Shown here piece after piece: positions 1 through 8,762 of a stretch of 33,052 bases of DNA (positions are counted from its first letter, which is position 1; each line of letters begins with the position of its first letter). The translations under genes and the position numbers were made by a program. The stretch is from NCBI GenBank assembly GCA_900549445.1, contig UROS01000005.1, positions 1 through 33,052 on the forward strand. Reading direction: 5' to 3'. Under the pieces are notes generated by a model. That model was not told the origin of the DNA and searched no databases. It saw nothing but the letters and a program-made list of their open reading frames with translations. The stretch comes from an uncultured Porphyromonadaceae bacterium. GTDB taxonomy: Bacteria; Bacteroidota; Bacteroidia; Bacteroidales; Muribaculaceae.

Positions 1-2242
1 AACCGGTATTGCGGGTACGGGCTACGTTGCTGGGGGCAACGCCGACTCCGAGTATCAGGGGCACACTGCTGCGGGCTACGAGCTGATCGTAACGGATGTC
101 GTGGAACCAGTCGATAGTACCGCTGAAGTTGTTGAAGAGTCGGAATTCCATACCGACGTCCCACTTGCGCGATTTCTCCCAGGTGACGTTATCCGTGCCG
201 AGATCGCCTTCATAATAGCTGTTGGGTGCGGGGCCGGTAGAGATGCCCTGCCCGAAGTAGGTGGTGTTGCTGTAGTGATAGAACTGCTTGTAGAGGTAAC
301 GGCCTCCCCATACGACATCGGAACCGACGATACCGAACGATGCGCGGAATTTGAGGAGATTGAGCTTGTCGCCGATATTGTTTTTGATGAAATCCTCTTC
401 GGAGAGAATGTAGCCAACGGATGCCGACGGGAAGAAGCCGAAGCGGTTGTCTTTTCCGAAACGGTCGGTACCGTTGTAGGCGCCGTTGAAGTCGAACAGG
501 TAGCGGTTCTTGTAGCGGTAGCCGAGGGAGAGGGTATAGCCTTCGAAATTGGCGGGCACGGCGCCTTCATTCACCTGAGTGTCGCTCTGGCGGTTATAAA
601 GGAGCATGGCGGTCACGTCGTGAGCCTCATTGAAATTGCGGGCGTAGTTGAGGAAGAGCTGAAGGTTGAAGTTTTTCTTGTCGGCACCCTTCCAGCCGGT
701 TGCGATATAGGTACCGGGGGTGTAGACATTATCGGGATTGATTTCGTATCCGCCGGTCGTGGAGTTATAATGATATGACGGATACTCGGTGCGATAGGCC
801 GAACGGGTGTTCTCGTCGATGGAGGCATATGCCACACGGGCGGTTGCCGAAAGGCCTTTGGTAAGCCAGTCGAGTCCCCAGTCCACCCCGAGGAGCACAT
901 TGTTGTCGTTGCGGCGGTTGCGGTTATAGCCTTCGTTTGCCAGACGCGATGTTATCACCGGACGGTTGTTGGTGTCGTAGAGGAAGGGAGTCGAGCCGTC
1001 GGGGTTCACGACGGGAGCGGAGTAGGGGTGCATCTTCGACCAGTCGTAAATCTCGCCTGTGGCATTGATGCCGCGGGGTTCGTTTATGTTCATGAAACGC
1101 GAGGTGACGTCGAGACGCATCTTGAGATTGTCGAGTACCTTGAAATCGAGATTGGTGCGGAAATTGAATCGGTGATAGAAGTAGCTGGAGTTGACGTCGC
1201 TGTCGTTGGAGCCGAAATTCTTCACCAGACCGTCCTGATTGAGGTATCCCATCGAGACGAAGTACGTAAGGCGCTTGGAACCGCCGGTTATGTCGATATT
1301 GGCGTTTTCCTGCCATGCGTGGCTCTTGAACACCTCATCGTACCAGTTTACGTTGGGATGACCGTAGGGGTCGCTTCCGTTGCGGAAAGTTTCCACATCG
1401 GCCTGCGACCATTGGGGAGCGATATGATCGTTGGCGTATGCCTCGTTGACCATAATTGCCGTGCCGTATGAGTCGAGGAATTTGGGAGTGCGCACCGGCA
1501 TCTGGACACCGGCCTCGACGCGCACCGTGATCTGGGGCGCGCCCTCACGTCCGCGGCGGGTCTTCACCACAAGCACTCCGTTTGCTCCTTTGATACCGTA
1601 GATTGCCGTCGTAGCGGCATCTTTCAGGATGGTTATGCTCTCGATTTCGTTGACGTTTATCTGCGACAGCTGATCGTAGCTGTATTCCACGTCATCTACG
1701 ATGATAAGGGGCTTGTTGGCGTCGCCGTTGAGCGAGCTTACGCCTCGGATAAAGAAGTCGGATGCATCCTTACCGGGCTGACCCGAACGCTGCTGGCTGA
1801 AAAAGCCCGGAAGCTTGCCGGAGAGTGCATTCTGTACGCTCGATGTAGGCACACGGCGTATGTTTTCGGCATTGATGCCGCTGGCAGCACCGGTAAGAGT
1901 GATCTTCTTTACGGTGGCATAACCCACAACCACCACTTCATCGAGGTCGGTCTGATCCTCCGACATCACGATATTCATAGTCTTCTCGCCCGATACTTTC
2001 GCCGTAAGGGTCTTATAACCGATATACGAGAATTCGAGCTGGTCGCCTTTGTCAGCCCTGATGCTGAATTTACCGTCGATATCTGTTGCAGTAAGGGCGC
2101 TTTTGCCCTTTACCCTCACTGTCACTCCGGGGAGCGCCTCGCCGTCGTTCTCCGACGATACCAGACCGGTCACCGTCAGCTGCTGCGCATAAGCTGCCAC
2201 AGCAAAGGTGATACATAGCAATATTGTGATTATTCTGTTCAT
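1..2242 (-). CDS. SusC-like TonB-dependent outer-membrane transporter (partial, C terminus off window)
   Basis: The minus-strand frame is open from an ATG at 2242 to the window edge, giving 747 residues of a protein that is usually about 1000. A signal peptide (MNRIITILLCITFAVAAYAQ) is followed by a carboxypeptidase-regulatory-like beta-sandwich (about residues 22-100), a TonB-box-like segment with DEVVVVGYATVKK, a plug domain with the SusC signatures LSGKLPGF, FIRGVSSLNG, PLIIVDDVEY and LKDAATTAIYGIKGANGV, and then beta-barrel strands. SusC proteins import oligosaccharides across the outer membrane with TonB energy and a SusD lid. No N-terminal STN signalling domain is present. The gene begins 5 bases after the SusD stop codon, so it is co-transcribed, and its own SusD partner may lie beyond the left edge. 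The family call is secure; the substrate is not visible. Confidence 0.96.
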   Translation of the reverse strand, partial: MNRIITILLCITFAVAAYAQQLTVTGLVSSENDGEALPGVTVRVKGKSALTATDIDGKFSIRADKGDQLEFSYIGYKTLTAKVSGEKTMNIVMSEDQTDLDEVVVVGYATVKKITLTGAASGINAENIRRVPTSSVQNALSGKLPGFFSQQRSGQPGKDASDFFIRGVSSLNGDANKPLIIVDDVEYSYDQLSQINVNEIESITILKDAATTAIYGIKGANGVLVVKTRRGREGAPQITVRVEAGVQMPVRTPKFLDSYGTAIMVNEAYANDHIAPQWSQADVETFRNGSDPYGHPNVNWYDEVFKSHAWQENANIDITGGSKRLTYFVSMGYLNQDGLVKNFGSNDSDVNSSYFYHRFNFRTNLDFKVLDNLKMRLDVTSRFMNINEPRGINATGEIYDWSKMHPYSAPVVNPDGSTPFLYDTNNRPVITSRLANEGYNRNRRNDNNVLLGVDWGLDWLTKGLSATARVAYASIDENTRSAYRTEYPSYHYNSTTGGYEINPDNVYTPGTYIATGWKGADKKNFNLQLFLNYARNFNEAHDVTAMLLYNRQSDTQVNEGAVPANFEGYTLSLGYRYKNRYLFDFNGAYNGTDRFGKDNRFGFFPSASVGYILSEEDFIKNNIGDKLNLLKFRASFGIVGSDVVWGGRYLYKQFYHYSNTTYFGQGISTGPAPNSYYEGDLGTDNVTWEKSRKWDVGMEFRLFNNFSGTIDWFHDIRYDQLVARSSVPLILGVGVAPSNVARTRNTG

Positions 2243-2247
2243 CTTGA

Positions 2248-4044
2248 TTACCAATTCGGGTTTTGAACCATGTTAGAATTTTTCAGCACTTCGCTGTAAG
2301 GTATGGGATAGAGGTAACGGCGGTTATCCCAGCGTACGTTGACCACGTCGGTGTCGGTAAACGTAAGAATGCCGTCTCTGTTGGAGATCACCAGTCCGCG
2401 AACGGGCTCGGCAAATACTTTCTCGGCAATGCGCCAGCGGCGTATGTCGTAGAAGCGCTGTTCCTCAAAAGCCATTTCGATGCGACGTTCGTTATAGATA
2501 AGTTCGCGCATTTCGTCTTTGCTCAGACCGGCGGGTATGCCGTAGCTGCCGTCGTCGCCCGGTTCTATGCCGGCTCGCCTGCGCAGGTCGATGAGGCATT
2601 CCTTAACGCCGTCGGCATCCGGGCCTGCATATTCGTTCATGGCCTCGGCATAGTCGAGAAGGATCTCTGCGTAGCGGAGCACTATCCACGGGCGAGCCGC
2701 CACATTGCTGTATTCACGGGCTCCTGAAGTATAATCAGCCATGAATTTGCCCATATAGTAGCTTGTGCGCGAATACAAAGCCTGCGCCGTGGGGTTGTTG
2801 GCACCGTTCTGATAGGTTGCCAGCTGACGGCCGAGCCAGTTCGACCCGTTATGAAGCACCGTAATGTCGAGACGGGGATCACGGTTGGCATACTGGTCGT
2901 TGATTGTGTAGGCGTACTTTGTGCTTTCGCCGATTTTTTTGCCATCGCGCATCGGGAACGCCTCTACGAGATTCTGCGACGGAAGCGTACGTCCCTGTCC
3001 GAGAGCGTTGGCCGAGAAACCGAGCGGTCCGTTTCTGAATTCCACAGTTTTTTCGTTGAACTGAGGATTGGTGTGCCAGATTACTTCAGGATTGACAGAT
3101 TCGTTATACAGACTCAGGAAAACATTGCGGAAATTGTCGGTGAGGCGCACGGCTCCGGTGCCTTCATGTCCGTAGGTTTCGATGAAATGCTTTGCCGCAT
3201 CGGCAGCCGTTTTCCATCTTTCAGCGTCGAACGAGGCATAGCCGATCAGTTCGTTGCCCGGTTCGAGGGGCGATTCGTTGAAGAGTCTGGAGGCGGCGTA
3301 AAGGAGCACGCGGCATTTCAGTGCCTCGCAGGCCTCGCGGGTGGGTGTGCCGGCGTAGGTGCCCGCATCGGGCATGGGAAGACCGCGGAGATCGACCTTT
3401 GCGATGTCGAGTTGCTCCACTATATAATCGATGCATTCGGCAAATTTGTTGCGCGGAAGCTCTATGTTGTCGTTAAGAGAATAGACATTCTCACCAAGCA
3501 GAGGCACGCCGCCGTAGCGTTTTACGAGTTCGAAATAAGCATAGGCGCGGAGGAACCGGGCCTCGGCCTTCATTGACTCATTCAGAGGAGATTCCTTTAA
3601 TTTGCCATTCTCATCTGCCACCTCGTCTCCCTTGATATAGGTGAGGTTGAAGGGAACACGGTCGATATTGGCAATGAGTATCGTGGCTTCGCGTATGGTC
3701 TGATAATAGGTGTTCCAGTCCATATCGTCGTACACACGGTTGCTGGCGGTGTAGCGGCCCATGGCAAGACGGTAGACCTGCGATTCATCGTATTCGAGCG
3801 AGGTCGCATCGTCGGTGGCGGCGTCGAGATAGTCGCCGCCCACGCGGTTATGGCCCGAACTGAGATGCATGTATATGTTGTTGAGATAGGCTACGGCCTG
3901 TTTGCCTACCGAGTCGGTTGTCGAGAACACGTAATCGATGGTGAAGTTCTCAACAGGCTCCGGCTCATAGCCGTCGGTGCAGGAGGTGAACGCAAGCAAG
4001 CCGAGCGCACACCCCGTAAGCATCAGTTTCTTATTGTATTTCAT
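2248..4044 (-). CDS. SusD/RagB-like glycan-binding surface lipoprotein (second SusD of the locus)
   Basis: The protein has about 598 residues from the ATG at 4044. An in-frame ATG at 4053 would add three residues, but AGCAGG lies about 9 bases before the 4044 ATG and abuts the 4053 one, so I prefer 4044. An SPII signal peptide ends in LLAFTSC, with the lipidated Cys followed by TDGYEPEP. The SusD core is clear: EARFLRAYAYFELVKRYGGV is the canonical TPR-region motif, and the C-terminal half has YAEILLDYAEAMNEY and NERRIEMAFEEQRFYDIRRW. SusD proteins cap the SusC barrel and bind glycan at the cell surface. The gene lies directly downstream of a complete SusC (4063-7173) and is its natural partner; another SusC begins 5 bases after its stop. 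Length is normal for the family and there is no sign of damage. Confidence 0.96.
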   Translation of the reverse strand: MKYNKKLMLTGCALGLLAFTSCTDGYEPEPVENFTIDYVFSTTDSVGKQAVAYLNNIYMHLSSGHNRVGGDYLDAATDDATSLEYDESQVYRLAMGRYTASNRVYDDMDWNTYYQTIREATILIANIDRVPFNLTYIKGDEVADENGKLKESPLNESMKAEARFLRAYAYFELVKRYGGVPLLGENVYSLNDNIELPRNKFAECIDYIVEQLDIAKVDLRGLPMPDAGTYAGTPTREACEALKCRVLLYAASRLFNESPLEPGNELIGYASFDAERWKTAADAAKHFIETYGHEGTGAVRLTDNFRNVFLSLYNESVNPEVIWHTNPQFNEKTVEFRNGPLGFSANALGQGRTLPSQNLVEAFPMRDGKKIGESTKYAYTINDQYANRDPRLDITVLHNGSNWLGRQLATYQNGANNPTAQALYSRTSYYMGKFMADYTSGAREYSNVAARPWIVLRYAEILLDYAEAMNEYAGPDADGVKECLIDLRRRAGIEPGDDGSYGIPAGLSKDEMRELIYNERRIEMAFEEQRFYDIRRWRIAEKVFAEPVRGLVISNRDGILTFTDTDVVNVRWDNRRYLYPIPYSEVLKNSNMVQNPNW

Positions 4045-4062
4045 ATTAAACATCCTGCTTGG

Positions 4063-7000
4063 TTAGAATTTAAGATTAATGCCCATGCTCCAGGTGCGCT
4101 GGATGGGATAGCTGGTGTAGCTTACTTCGGGGTCGACCCAGTCGCAGCCTGAGATTGTGAACAGATTCTGCACGTTGGCAAAGAACTTGGGGCGCACGCC
4201 GGCAAGATAGTTCCTGCAGAAGGTCTGAGGCAGTGTATAGCCTATGTAAAGGTTCTTGCAGCGGATGAAATTGCCGTTTTTCATCCAGAAGGAGGTGCCG
4301 TAATCGCCGCCCATATTGTAATTGTTGCCGCCTGCCGACAGACGCGGAAGTATAGCACGGTCGGCTGTCTCGGGAGTCCAGCGTCCGATCAGCAGATCAT
4401 AACCCTGACCGTAGCTCTGACCATAGGTCTGGAAACCTTCTATAAGGTTGCGGTCGCTTATATAGAGGTCGCGGTTATAAACGCCCTGAAAGTTCATCGA
4501 GAACTCGAATCCTTTCCAGTCAAAGCCGAAGTCGAGTCCGAAATACTGGAGAGGCTTGTCGCCGCCGATGACCATGCAGTCGAATTCGTCGATTACATTG
4601 TCGCCGTTCACGTCGCGGTACTTCAGATCGCCGGGCTGTATGTTGTCGTAACCTTCAAGCACCGGACTTGAAGCGATTTCTTCCATAGAGGAGAAGAATC
4701 CGTCGGCAATCAGGCCATATACGGCCGATAACGGACGTCCGGTGCGGTTGAGATAGTCGTAGGGCTGTTTTTGTTCATCCATGTAGAGCATCTTAGTGCT
4801 TTCGATGTTCCAGTTGGCGGTCACGTAGTAGTTGAAATCGCGGATATGATCCTGCCAGGTGAGTGAAATCTCACCGCCTTGCCTGCGCTGTTTGCCTATG
4901 TTTTCGAGGGGGTACGTAGTGCCGAGAAGACCTATGCTTTTGCCTCGTACCTGAAGCATGTCGAAATACTTGTCGTTGTAATAGTCGGCCTGCATGGTGA
5001 GGCGGTTGCCGAAGAATGCGGCATCGAGTCCGAGATCCCATTTGTCGGCCTTTTCCCAGGTGAGGTCGGGATTTGCCATCGGAGTATTGGCGTTCGTGTG
5101 GCCGATATTTATGTTCGACGAGCTGCCCCAGTTGTACCCCTGGATGTTGGAATAGGCGTAGGTCTGGTAATAGGTGTAGTAACCGGCATTGTCGACGCCG
5201 TTTCCGGTGCGTCCGTAGACAAGGCGCAGTTTCAGCAGATCGAGCCAGCTTCTTGTGTCAGACATGAAGTTCTCACGGGCAATGTCCCAGCCGAGTCCGG
5301 CTGCGTAGAAGGTTCCCCAGCGCTTGCCGTTGGCATAACGGTTGTAGTAGCTCTGGGCCACCGAGGCCTGTGCGAAATATTTATTGTCGTAATCGTAGGA
5401 TGCGGTTTCGAGGATGTTGGAGGGGAGAGAAGGCAGGTCGTAGTTGTGGATATTCTGGCGCGTGTCGCCGCTCAGACCTGCCTTGAAGTGATGCAGTCCC
5501 CACTGACGCTCATAATCCACGCCGAGCTTGCCCCACAGCTGCTGATAGCTTGCCACCGAACGGTACTGGTTGGTCTGGGTCTGAATGTCGCCGTAGCGGT
5601 GGTATGAGAAATTGCCGTTGGGATCCTGCGAATATTCATATACGGGCTGACGCATGGTTCGGAAAGTGGCCGAACGGTCCTGCACCGTCACACTTCCCAT
5701 TGCATAAGCCGAAAGGCCCTTCACCTGTTTGTTGAAATCATAGTCGAGTTTGAGCATGCCGAGAAGATCGCGGGTAGCATCGGTGATATAGCCCGATTCT
5801 GAAGCCTTTGCCATGAGGTTGTTGTCAAACGAAACCGTGCCGCCCCATGTTCCGTTGGGGTTCTTGACGGGATAGGCATTGTTGGGCGTACGGTAGATGT
5901 CGAGCAGCAGGTCGCTGTAACCTGAACCGGAACCGCCGGGCTGGTTACCCTCCTCGAGGCGTGCGAGAATCGACACTGTTGCCTTGAACTCGGGAGTGAT
6001 GTTCATCTTCACTTTTGAGTCGATTGAATAACGTTTCGACTTGAGCGAGGTGTCGTATCCGTCGTTCAGGTTCATGAACATGCCGTTGGAGTAATAGAAT
6101 CCCGCGTTGACAAAATACTGGGCGAAGTTAGTTCCGCCTGATACATTCACGTTGTAATACTGCTCGGTGGAGTTTTTGCGTGTCACGTTGTCGAACCAGT
6201 TCACATCGGGATAGAGCATTCTGTCATTGCCCTGGAGATAACCGTAGTAGTCGTCCATGTCATAGCGCGGCAGACGGCCGTCGTTCTGCAGAGCTTCGTT
6301 GAGGAGATATGCGTATTGCGACGAAGAAAGCGGTCTGGGCGTTTTCAGCGGATTTGAAATACCGAAGCGGCCGGTAAACGACACACGTGCTCCGCGGCTC
6401 TGGGGATTCTTGGTGGTGATGAGCAACACCGGACGCGAAGAACGCATGCCGTTGAACATGGTGGAGAGGGCGTCCTTCTGAATCGACACGGATTCTATGG
6501 CGTCGGGATCGAGCGAATAGAAGTCGCGTTCGATACCGTCGACATACACTATGGGCTTAAGTCCGCGCGACGTGATATTGTACTGGGTATTGTCGCTGTA
6601 CATTTCCTTGCCGAACTGATAGCTTATATAGCCTATCACCTGTTCGCCGGCGGCATTGGTCTGGCGCAGGGGAGCTCCGCGGTACTGCTCTATGTTCAGA
6701 CCCGCCATTTTGCCGACTATACCGGGAATGAAAGTCGATCCTATGGTACGGTTCACCTCATCGGTGTAGACCGTGGATGCGGAGCCGAGATAACTCTGAG
6801 CACTCACATTGCCGTAGACACCGGGCACGGTGACACTCTGCAGCACGTTCAGCTCGGGAAGTATTATCTTTATATTATCCTTGTCTTTCTGACGCTTGAG
6901 CGCGCCGATGTTGAATTCTATCATCTGATAGCCCGGAGCCGATATGCATACGGTTTTCTCGTCGGTGAGGCTGATGTCGAACACACCTTCGGCATCGGTG

Positions 7001-7173
7001 AGCACCGAGGTGGCGGATCCTTTGATCTTGACCTGCGCCGAGGCTATCGGAAGTCCGTACTCGTCAGTGACAACACCTGTCACAGCCGAGGCCGACAGAG
7101 TGCATAGCCCCGAGAGGGTGAGCACAAGTGCCGCACGGCGGGCACGTCTGTTTATGTTTCTTATATTGCACAT
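4063..7173 (-). CDS. SusC-like TonB-dependent outer-membrane transporter
   Basis: The frame can be extended upstream to a TTG at 7221, but the ATG at 7173 gives a good signal peptide (arginine-rich start, then ALVLTLSGLCTLSASA) and lies after an AAGAAAAT stretch, so about 1036 residues is the likely length. A carboxypeptidase-regulatory-like domain (VTGVVTDEYGLPIASAQVKI) is followed by a plug domain with IVYVDGIERDFYSLDPDAIE and KDALSTMFNGMRSSRPVLLI, then a long barrel ending in WSMGINLKF with a terminal aromatic residue, as expected for an outer-membrane beta-barrel. The plug is more divergent than that of the other SusC: the usual GIKGANGV element reads FNGMRSSRPV. There is no STN domain. 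It should work with the SusD encoded 18 bases downstream. It starts 44 bases after the DUF4961-like gene in the same operon. Confidence 0.96.
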   Translation of the reverse strand: MCNIRNINRRARRAALVLTLSGLCTLSASAVTGVVTDEYGLPIASAQVKIKGSATSVLTDAEGVFDISLTDEKTVCISAPGYQMIEFNIGALKRQKDKDNIKIILPELNVLQSVTVPGVYGNVSAQSYLGSASTVYTDEVNRTIGSTFIPGIVGKMAGLNIEQYRGAPLRQTNAAGEQVIGYISYQFGKEMYSDNTQYNITSRGLKPIVYVDGIERDFYSLDPDAIESVSIQKDALSTMFNGMRSSRPVLLITTKNPQSRGARVSFTGRFGISNPLKTPRPLSSSQYAYLLNEALQNDGRLPRYDMDDYYGYLQGNDRMLYPDVNWFDNVTRKNSTEQYYNVNVSGGTNFAQYFVNAGFYYSNGMFMNLNDGYDTSLKSKRYSIDSKVKMNITPEFKATVSILARLEEGNQPGGSGSGYSDLLLDIYRTPNNAYPVKNPNGTWGGTVSFDNNLMAKASESGYITDATRDLLGMLKLDYDFNKQVKGLSAYAMGSVTVQDRSATFRTMRQPVYEYSQDPNGNFSYHRYGDIQTQTNQYRSVASYQQLWGKLGVDYERQWGLHHFKAGLSGDTRQNIHNYDLPSLPSNILETASYDYDNKYFAQASVAQSYYNRYANGKRWGTFYAAGLGWDIARENFMSDTRSWLDLLKLRLVYGRTGNGVDNAGYYTYYQTYAYSNIQGYNWGSSSNINIGHTNANTPMANPDLTWEKADKWDLGLDAAFFGNRLTMQADYYNDKYFDMLQVRGKSIGLLGTTYPLENIGKQRRQGGEISLTWQDHIRDFNYYVTANWNIESTKMLYMDEQKQPYDYLNRTGRPLSAVYGLIADGFFSSMEEIASSPVLEGYDNIQPGDLKYRDVNGDNVIDEFDCMVIGGDKPLQYFGLDFGFDWKGFEFSMNFQGVYNRDLYISDRNLIEGFQTYGQSYGQGYDLLIGRWTPETADRAILPRLSAGGNNYNMGGDYGTSFWMKNGNFIRCKNLYIGYTLPQTFCRNYLAGVRPKFFANVQNLFTISGCDWVDPEVSYTSYPIQRTWSMGINLKF

Positions 7174-7217
7174 ATTATTTTCTTGTCGGGATTTAAGGAA
7201 TTGCTGGCTTGACTCGG

Positions 7218-8270
7218 TCAACCGCAGATGAGGTTAAACGTGAACGGAATATCGTCGGATTCCGGAGTGTCGCCCGCCTTGAGGTCGCCGAGCGACTTGT
7301 TGACGATCACGGAGCCGTCGCGGTTGGTGAATATATATTCAATCCTGGTTATGGTCTCGTCTTCCTGAATGCCGAAGAATCCGGCCGGCCATATTGTGGT
7401 TGAATATTCACGTGAGAAACTGTTGGCTCTGCGCATGAGTGTCTCGCTGTCGCGCTTGTCGACCTTGTAGACATTTCCCTCGTCGGTGTATGCGGTGGCC
7501 TCGAGATAGATTTCATCTTCGTGGATGAGGTCGTTGTCGTAGGAATCGCCGGCAAAGGTTATTGTCACGATGTCGTCCTGAAGAGCGCGGCTGGGCTCAA
7601 CAGAGTTGAAACGCAGGCGCGAGTAATCGATCATCTCTCCGGGGCCTCCGTAAACGGTGAAAGGCTCGCTGTACATTACTTTCCAGCGTTTGTCGTCAGT
7701 ACTGAAACCGTCTTTTACGTAGTTCACGAAAAATCCTATACAGGCAGCGAGATTGTCGTCGTTCACCTTGCACTTAATGTTGATTTTCCAGTTGGGTTTA
7801 TCGCCGTTGTGCACATCGACGGACTGTTCGGCCTGCCATGCCACCCATTCCATGTCGTTATACTTGTTGGGGCCGAGACCGAGGCGTTCTCTCAGAGCTT
7901 CAGGCCATGTATAACCGGGATTGTTCTTAGGCGACACATTGTCGGGAATCACCGCCATGGTGCGTTGCTCGCCTTCGTCAAGCACAACGGTCGACTCATA
8001 GGTCACGGTCACGTTGTTTCGGATGTCCCAGCAGCGCGGGGCAAGCATCGCGAAGACGAAAATCTCATCGTCGGTATCGTTGTTGTCCTTGCTCGTCTCG
8101 ATATGGCCGTTGACAACGAATGTAGCCACCTCGTTCACTTTTATCCGCGGAGCCATCGTGCCGTCAGGCTGCGGCTGCTCTACGTTGACCGAGTCGAGAA
8201 ACACGCATGCCACCAGAAAGGCCACACATGCCAGAGCCGCAAGACTCAAAAAAACAAATTTTCTTTTCAT
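7218..8270 (-). CDS. DUF4961-like PUL-associated lipoprotein
   Basis: This 350-residue protein has a signal sequence with a lipobox-like end (VAFLVAC, Cys at about residue 22), so it is probably an exported lipoprotein. The body has features I associate with DUF4961 proteins of Bacteroidota PULs: FVFAMLAPRCWDIRNNV, TMAVIPDNVSPKN, WPEALRERLGLGPN, MEWVAWQ, and a late segment with EPFTVYGGPGEMIDYSR. The function of that family is not established; its place among SusC/SusD genes suggests an accessory glycan-binding surface protein, which is inference. It lies 11 bases downstream of the DUF5004-like lipoprotein and upstream of a SusC. The WVAWQ motif resembles WVAFQ in the two tandem lipoproteins at 23510-25849, hinting at remote homology. 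The family assignment is from memory of the motifs and not searched. Confidence 0.7.
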   Translation of the reverse strand: MKRKFVFLSLAALACVAFLVACVFLDSVNVEQPQPDGTMAPRIKVNEVATFVVNGHIETSKDNNDTDDEIFVFAMLAPRCWDIRNNVTVTYESTVVLDEGEQRTMAVIPDNVSPKNNPGYTWPEALRERLGLGPNKYNDMEWVAWQAEQSVDVHNGDKPNWKINIKCKVNDDNLAACIGFFVNYVKDGFSTDDKRWKVMYSEPFTVYGGPGEMIDYSRLRFNSVEPSRALQDDIVTITFAGDSYDNDLIHEDEIYLEATAYTDEGNVYKVDKRDSETLMRRANSFSREYSTTIWPAGFFGIQEDETITRIEYIFTNRDGSVIVNKSLGDLKAGDTPESDDIPFTFNLICG

Positions 8271-8281
8271 ATCAGCCTTTC

Positions 8282-8734
8282 TTATTCTACTTTGACAAAA
8301 ACGTATTCGTATTTATTGGAATGACATCCGGGACTGTGGGTAATGGACAGCTGACGCCGCCCCTCGACGATAGGATACTGTATGCCCACACTTGCGGTAT
8401 AATCGTCATCGTCATATTCGGTAAACGAGAGCATAAAGGGATGGGCAGGGTCGTCGACAATCCAGCGGCCGTCGTGCGACACCGGGAAGGGCAGACGATT
8501 CTCAAGGCTATATTCTCCGCTGGCATCAAGATGAAGACGGAACCGGGAGAAATCCATCGACGAGGTGATGTCGATGCCGTTGCGTTTGACCGACTGGAGT
8601 TGCCATACGCCGTCGAGATTCTTATTCTGCTCTACAAAAGCCGAGTCGGGCGTATCGTCCTTATATGAATCACATGACACAGCCATAGCACCTGCAAAAA
8701 CGGTCAGTGCGCAAGCTTTAAGAAATTGTCTCAT
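8282..8734 (-). CDS. DUF5004/lipocalin-like small lipoprotein
   Basis: This 150-residue protein starts with an SPII signal (AGAMAVSC) followed by acidic residues (DSYKDDTPD), a context compatible with surface export of lipoproteins in Bacteroidota. The mature part begins LDGVWQLQSVKRNGIDIT and continues with alternating hydrophobic strands (FRLHLDASGEYSL, DGRWIVDD, MLSFTEY), the pattern of lipocalin-like DUF5004 domains. Such small proteins commonly sit beside SusD and DUF4961 genes in PULs, and this one lies 28 bases after the first SusD. Its role is unknown; glycan or hydrophobic-ligand binding at the surface is only a guess from the fold. Its start is preceded by a CCTTAAA element (8749-8755) also seen before four other genes of this window. 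Confidence 0.7.
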   Translation of the reverse strand: MRQFLKACALTVFAGAMAVSCDSYKDDTPDSAFVEQNKNLDGVWQLQSVKRNGIDITSSMDFSRFRLHLDASGEYSLENRLPFPVSHDGRWIVDDPAHPFMLSFTEYDDDDYTASVGIQYPIVEGRRQLSITHSPGCHSNKYEYVFVKVE

Positions 8735-8762
8735 ATAGTTGATAGTGATTTAAGGATTTGAT

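Noticed and set aside
101..778. Long plus-strand open frames opposite the SusC, SusD and enzyme genes (for example 101-778, 2851-3576, 13911-15179, 16829-17827)
   Set aside because: They are antisense to well-identified genes, have valine/isoleucine-rich mirror-image composition and no family resemblance; codon bias of the real gene explains them.
7174..7221. Upstream TTG start for the complete SusC, overlapping the end of the DUF4961-like gene
   Set aside because: It would put 16 polar residues before a good signal peptide; the ATG at 7173 gives a normal export signal.
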